Origin: Geminicoccaceae bacterium
Lineage (GTDB): Bacteria; Pseudomonadota; Alphaproteobacteria; Geminicoccales; Geminicoccaceae
Length of the DNA: 64,000 nucleotides
Assembly: GCA_028279345.1 (NCBI GenBank)
Contig: JANQNY010000025.1
Span: 17,579 to 81,578, forward strand
Direction: 5' to 3'
The notes under the pieces were generated by a model. The model made no database searches and had not been told where the DNA came from. It saw nothing but the letters and a program-made list of their open reading frames with translations. Both the position numbers and the translations under genes were made by a program. Positions 60,742-64,000 of this stretch are shown one piece after another. Within the stretch, counting starts at the first letter, position 1. The number at the start of each line of letters is the position of its first letter.

Positions 60742-62114
60742 GCCTGTTCGGTTCGCTCTTCTCGAGCGTCTCCGCGCTGTCGGCGCAGAGCAAGTCGATG
60801 AGCATGATCTCCGACAACGTCGCCAACGTGAACACCACGGCCTACAAGAAGGCCGAGGCAGACTTCTCCAGCCTGGTCACGCGGCGCCCGTCGAGCCAGT
60901 CCTACACGCCCGGCGGCGTGCGCGCTTTCACGAGCTACCAGGTGGAACAGCAGGGCCTTATCCAGAGCAGCGCGTCGCCCACCGACGTCGCCATCTCCGG
61001 CAGCGGGTTCTTCGTGGTCAATCGCTCCAACGGTGCGGACGGCACCACGCAGGAGCAGCTCTATACCCGCGCCGGCTCGTTCGAGCCTGACTTCCTCGGC
61101 GATCTGCGGACGCCATCCGGCTTCTACCTCCAGGGGTGGGCGCTGGATGCCGACGAGGAGATCGCCGACATCAATGTGCTCGAGACCGTCAACATCCGTC
61201 AGGTCCAGGGCATCGCCGCGGCAACGACGCAGGTATCCATCGGCGCCAATCTCGACGCCGACGAGACCCATGGCGATGACGGCACGTCCTACGATCCGGA
61301 CCCGGTCATGGCGACCGGCAACAGCATGGCCGAGTGGAACGCGACCACGCTCGCCGGCGGTGCACCGACCGGCTTCCAGCCGTCGTTCAGCCGCGACCTC
61401 CAGGTCTATGACAGCCTGGGCCGCGCGCGGACCATCACCGTGGGCTTTCTCAAGGACACCTTGGCCACCAACCCGAATGAATGGTTCGTCGAGGTCTATG
61501 CGGACCCGAGCACGCTGAACGTGGCCGCCACGCATGCGGGCCAGCTCGCGGCCGGCAAGGTCACCTTCGACGACAAAGGTGCAATCGCCACCGTCTCACC
61601 CGCGCTGACCTCGATCACTGCCGACTGGGCCAACGCGGACGGCGCTGCCGACAGCACAATCGCCTTCGACTGGGGCGCTCCGGGCACCACAACCAGCCTG
61701 ACCCAGTTCTCAAGCGCCAACGACGTGCGCTATGTTGCCCAAAACGGTGCCGAGGTCGGCGAGCTCAACGGCGTGTGGATCGACGACGCCGGCTACGTGG
61801 TCGCCAACTTCACCAACGGCGAGCAGACTAAGCTCTACAAGCTCCCTGTCGCCACCTTCCCCAACCCCTCGGCGCTCGATCCGCGCAGCGGCAATGTCTA
61901 CTCGCAGACCGAGAAGGCGGGTGAATACAACCTGCGCTTCGCGGGCGTCGGCGGCGCCGGCTCGATCACGCCTTCCTCCCTGGAAGCGGCGAACGTCGAT
62001 ATCGCCGAAGAGTTCACCAAGATGATCGTCACGCAGCGTGCCTATTCGGCAAGCTCCAAAATCATCAGCACCGCGGACCAGTTGCTCGAAGAGTTACTGC
62101 GCATCGCTGGGTAG
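60738..62114 (+). CDS. flgE: Flagellar hook protein FlgE
   Basis: Hook subunit of 458 residues. The N-terminal Flg_bb_rod SMISDNVANVNTTAYKKAEA and FGSLFSSVSALSAQSKS, the hook repeats (FQPSFSRDLQVYDSLGRART), and the C-terminal EEFTKMIVTQRAYSASSKII and ADQLLEELLRI are canonical. Translationally coupled to flgD. It is expected to be exported until the FliK/FlhB switch. Confidence 0.95.
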   Translation: MSLFGSLFSSVSALSAQSKSMSMISDNVANVNTTAYKKAEADFSSLVTRRPSSQSYTPGGVRAFTSYQVEQQGLIQSSASPTDVAISGSGFFVVNRSNGADGTTQEQLYTRAGSFEPDFLGDLRTPSGFYLQGWALDADEEIADINVLETVNIRQVQGIAAATTQVSIGANLDADETHGDDGTSYDPDPVMATGNSMAEWNATTLAGGAPTGFQPSFSRDLQVYDSLGRARTITVGFLKDTLATNPNEWFVEVYADPSTLNVAATHAGQLAAGKVTFDDKGAIATVSPALTSITADWANADGAADSTIAFDWGAPGTTTSLTQFSSANDVRYVAQNGAEVGELNGVWIDDAGYVVANFTNGEQTKLYKLPVATFPNPSALDPRSGNVYSQTEKAGEYNLRFAGVGGAGSITPSSLEAANVDIAEEFTKMIVTQRAYSASSKIISTADQLLEELLRIAG

Positions 62115-62235
62115 TCCAATCACCAACACGGCTAACGGATTTTTACAATGATTGACCTCCGTGCTTCACGCATTCTTGCAATTATTGCAGCAGAGTGGCG
62201 TGAGCGTAAGCATTGAGGGTCGAAGGAGAATGGAG

Positions 62236-62508
62236 ATGGCGGCGAGTGCGAGTGGCGCCGACGCCACCGCCGTCCCGGCGGTGGCCGAGGCCAACCTGCG
62301 CGGGTTGCCACCGCCCGACACAGTGCGCTGGGTGGCGCGCCGCAAGGCGCAAGTCGTGAACGCTGTGCGCAACGGCCAGCTTACCCTCGACCAGGCCTGC
62401 GCGCACTACCGGCTCTCGGCCGAGGAGTTCCTCGCCTGGGAACGGATGATCGAACGCCACGGCCTGGCGGGCCTCAGGGTCACGCGACTGCAGCGCTATC
62501 GGGCGTGA
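62236..62508 (+). CDS. sciP: CtrA antagonist SciP (DUF1153)
   Basis: Small helix-turn-helix protein of 90 residues. The DUF1153 core reads LPPPDTVRWVARRKAQVVNA, then GQLTLDQACAHYRLSAEEFL and WERMIERHGLAGLRVTRLQR. In Caulobacter SciP binds CtrA-activated promoters in swarmer cells and blocks their transcription. The ATG at 62236 has AAGGAG 7 nt upstream. Its site between flgE and fliF, with CtrA-like boxes nearby, fits a role in timing flagellar genes. Confidence 0.93.
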   Translation: MAASASGADATAVPAVAEANLRGLPPPDTVRWVARRKAQVVNAVRNGQLTLDQACAHYRLSAEEFLAWERMIERHGLAGLRVTRLQRYRA

Positions 62509-62690
62509 CGTTCCGTGCGTCGCGGCCCTGTCGCGCCGAGGCACCCAAGCGCTGCTGGCCCTTCTCCAACTGCGTCAATCGTGGGGCAAAGGGAGTATCC
62601 GATCGCCGCTTTCGGGTACTCGCGCGGAACGCCCCACCAAGAGCATCCCGCCCGCCGCACACGGCAGATCTTGCCCAAGGTTTGCTGATC

Positions 62691-62705
62691 TTAACCTTAC
62701 CTTAG
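62691..62705. promoter_or_regulatory. CtrA-like box TTAA-N7-TTAG upstream of fliF
   Basis: TTAA (62691-62694), CCTTACC, TTAG (62702-62705) lies about 55 nt before the fliF start. It has the same one-base deviation from TTAA-N7-TTAA as the box in front of the fliOP operon. In Caulobacter the fliF operon is a direct CtrA target. Confidence 0.55.
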
Positions 62706-62759
62706 GCGCATCCGCGCAAAGTCCGCTTCCGCAGAGGCAGCGCCCGAGGGGTGTGCGCG

Positions 62760-64000
62760 GTGGCGAACGATCAGACGGTAGCGACGGCAACGGAAGCAGC
62801 GGCGGCACCCACCTCTCCCGTCGCCGGGCTCCGGTCGCGCGTCGTGGGGCTCGGGCCGGCAAGGCTTGCGGCCATCGGCGGTCTTGTCCTGGGTCTGGCG
62901 GGCTTCGCCGTCGTCGTTGGTCTCAAGCTCGCAGTGCCGGACTACGCGCTCCTCTATACGGACCTCGATCCCGCTGACGCGCAGACGATCGTCGAGCGCC
63001 TGGACGCACAGGGGGTCGATCACCGGCTCACCAGCGACGGCACCGCTGTGCTGGTGCCGGAAGGCAAGCGTCTGGCGCTGCGCATGCAGTTCGCGCAGGA
63101 AGGCCTGCCGGCGTCGGGCGCCGTCGGCTACGAGATCTTCGACGACCGGTCGCTCCTCGGCACCACCCAGTTCGAGGCCAACGTCAACTTGCTCCGCGCC
63201 CTCGAGGGCGAACTCGCGCGGACCATCGGCTCACTCGACGCCGTGCGTTCGGCGCGCGTGCATCTGGTGCAGCCCAAGCGCGAGCTGTTCCGGCGCGAGA
63301 CGGCGCGGGCCTCCGCTTCGGTGGTCTTGACGCTCGCCCGGCGCGACGGGCTCGGCGTCGAGCAGGTGGCCGCCGTCCGGCATCTCGTTGCCGGCGCCGT
63401 TCCCTGGTTGGACGCCGACCAGGTTACGGTGGTCGACGAGCGCGGTCAGCTCCTCGCAAGCGTCGATGAGGAGGAGCAGGGGTTGCTCCCCGGACGCGCC
63501 GAAGCCTTTCAGCGCGGCTTCGAGGAGCGCGTCGCCGAGCGCGTCGAGCGTCTGCTCGAACGCTCGCTGGGCGACGGCAAGGTCGAGGTCAGCGTCAGCG
63601 CCGACATCGACTTCGACCAGGTGACGACCACATCTGAGGAGTACGATCCCGAGAGTCAGGTCGCGCGCAGCACGCTCACCGTCGAGGAGGCGAGCGAACT
63701 GGAGGATCGCGGGGCAGGCTCGGTCAGCGTGCAGGGCAATCTGCCACGCCCGAAGCCCGATGCCGAAGACGCGCCGAGCAGCAGCGAACGCACGTCGCGC
63801 ACTGAGGAAACCGTCAATTTCGAGATCTCGCGCACGGTGACCAACCACGTGCAGAGCGGTGGACGCGTGCGCCGTCTGTCGATCGCCGTCCTGGTCGACG
63901 GCAGCTACGCGCCCAACGCCGCAGGCGAAACGGTCTATGCGCCGCGCTCCGAGGACGAGCTCGAGGCGATCGACACCCGCGGCACTGCGCACCAGGGCGG
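62760..64000 (+). CDS. fliF: Flagellar MS-ring protein FliF (partial, C-terminus outside window)
   Basis: Membrane ring protein that founds the flagellar basal body. About 413 N-terminal residues are visible. An N-terminal helix (AAIGGLVLGLAGFAVVVGLK) is followed by the YscJ/FliF domains: YALLYTDLDPADAQTIVERL, VGYEIFDDRSLLGTTQFEAN, LEGELARTIGSLDAVRSARV and ARRDGLGVEQVAAVRHLVAG. The GTG at 62760 has GAGGGG 8 nt upstream; a GTG three codons earlier touches that site. The frame runs on beyond the window edge. Confidence 0.95.
   Translation, partial: MANDQTVATATEAAAAPTSPVAGLRSRVVGLGPARLAAIGGLVLGLAGFAVVVGLKLAVPDYALLYTDLDPADAQTIVERLDAQGVDHRLTSDGTAVLVPEGKRLALRMQFAQEGLPASGAVGYEIFDDRSLLGTTQFEANVNLLRALEGELARTIGSLDAVRSARVHLVQPKRELFRRETARASASVVLTLARRDGLGVEQVAAVRHLVAGAVPWLDADQVTVVDERGQLLASVDEEEQGLLPGRAEAFQRGFEERVAERVERLLERSLGDGKVEVSVSADIDFDQVTTTSEEYDPESQVARSTLTVEEASELEDRGAGSVSVQGNLPRPKPDAEDAPSSSERTSRTEETVNFEISRTVTNHVQSGGRVRRLSIAVLVDGSYAPNAAGETVYAPRSEDELEAIDTRGTAHQG

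Noticed and set aside
1..64000. CRISPR arrays, toxin-antitoxin pairs, restriction systems or prophage genes
   Set aside because: None was seen. The only nuclease-like sequence is the inactivated Uma2 relic, and the only recombinase is the frameshifted remnant.

Overview
The window is 64 kb of a high-GC alphaproteobacterial chromosome, probably a free-living flagellated member of the Rhodospirillales/Geminicoccales type. The placement rests on lineage markers: a GapR-type DUF2312 protein, the CtrA antagonist SciP, CtrA-like TTAA-N7-TTAG boxes in front of flagellar operons, a Suv3-like helicase next to an S4 protein, a TimA/Tim44-like protein, DUF3576, DUF1127 beside a LysR gene, an NDUFA9-like protein, and a MarR/OmpR pair resembling PetP/PetR. 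A closer identification cannot be made from the sequence alone.

Layout. 1-5.4 kb is an A/T-richer block: a sugar-type ABC transporter operon, a divergent GntR regulator, a decayed IS3-like fragment and a frameshifted tyrosine-recombinase remnant. It ends exactly at a tRNA-Leu(CAG), so it looks like one end of an old tRNA-targeted island. 5.6-14.1 kb is core metabolism: an NDUFA9-like SDR, UppP, and glutamate synthase in the order gltD-gltB followed by a hotdog thioesterase. 14.1-14.6 kb holds two abutting gene relics, a Uma2 nuclease with two stops and an IS66 transposase tail. 14.7-18.2 kb has an indolepyruvate/2-oxo acid decarboxylase and an orphan peptide-type binding protein. 18.8-25.4 kb is the holA-lptE-leuS-DUF3576 cluster plus two outer-membrane barrel genes. 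25.9-30 kb has yggS, a cytochrome c, an S4 protein and the Suv3-like helicase.

30-39 kb is transport: a complete five-gene peptide/nickel-type ABC importer, then a three-gene TRAP importer transcribed with an amidohydrolase of the pyrone-dicarboxylate-lactonase type, suggesting uptake and hydrolysis of an organic acid or lactone. 39.2-49.5 kb is mixed housekeeping and regulation: ssb, LysR/DUF1127, a MarR-response regulator-histidine kinase operon divergent from ilvE, LOG, secB, fxsA, a Tim44-like gene, gapR, a PEP-CTERM-like exported protein, a GST and DUF3253.

49.4-64 kb is flagellar. It contains fliS-fliD-flaG-like and two tandem flagellins on the minus strand, fliP-fliO with an unknown gene, then fliK-flgD-flgE-sciP and the start of fliF on the plus strand, with ThiF-like and DksA-like genes between. 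sciP lies directly between flgE and fliF, and CtrA-like boxes precede both fliF and the fliOP operon, which fits cell-cycle control of flagellum assembly.

No CRISPR array, intact mobile element, prophage or recognisable defence system was found. The most unusual content is the island boundary at tRNA-Leu, the Uma2/IS66 relic junction, the CtrA/SciP wiring and a few unannotatable flagellar-cluster genes.
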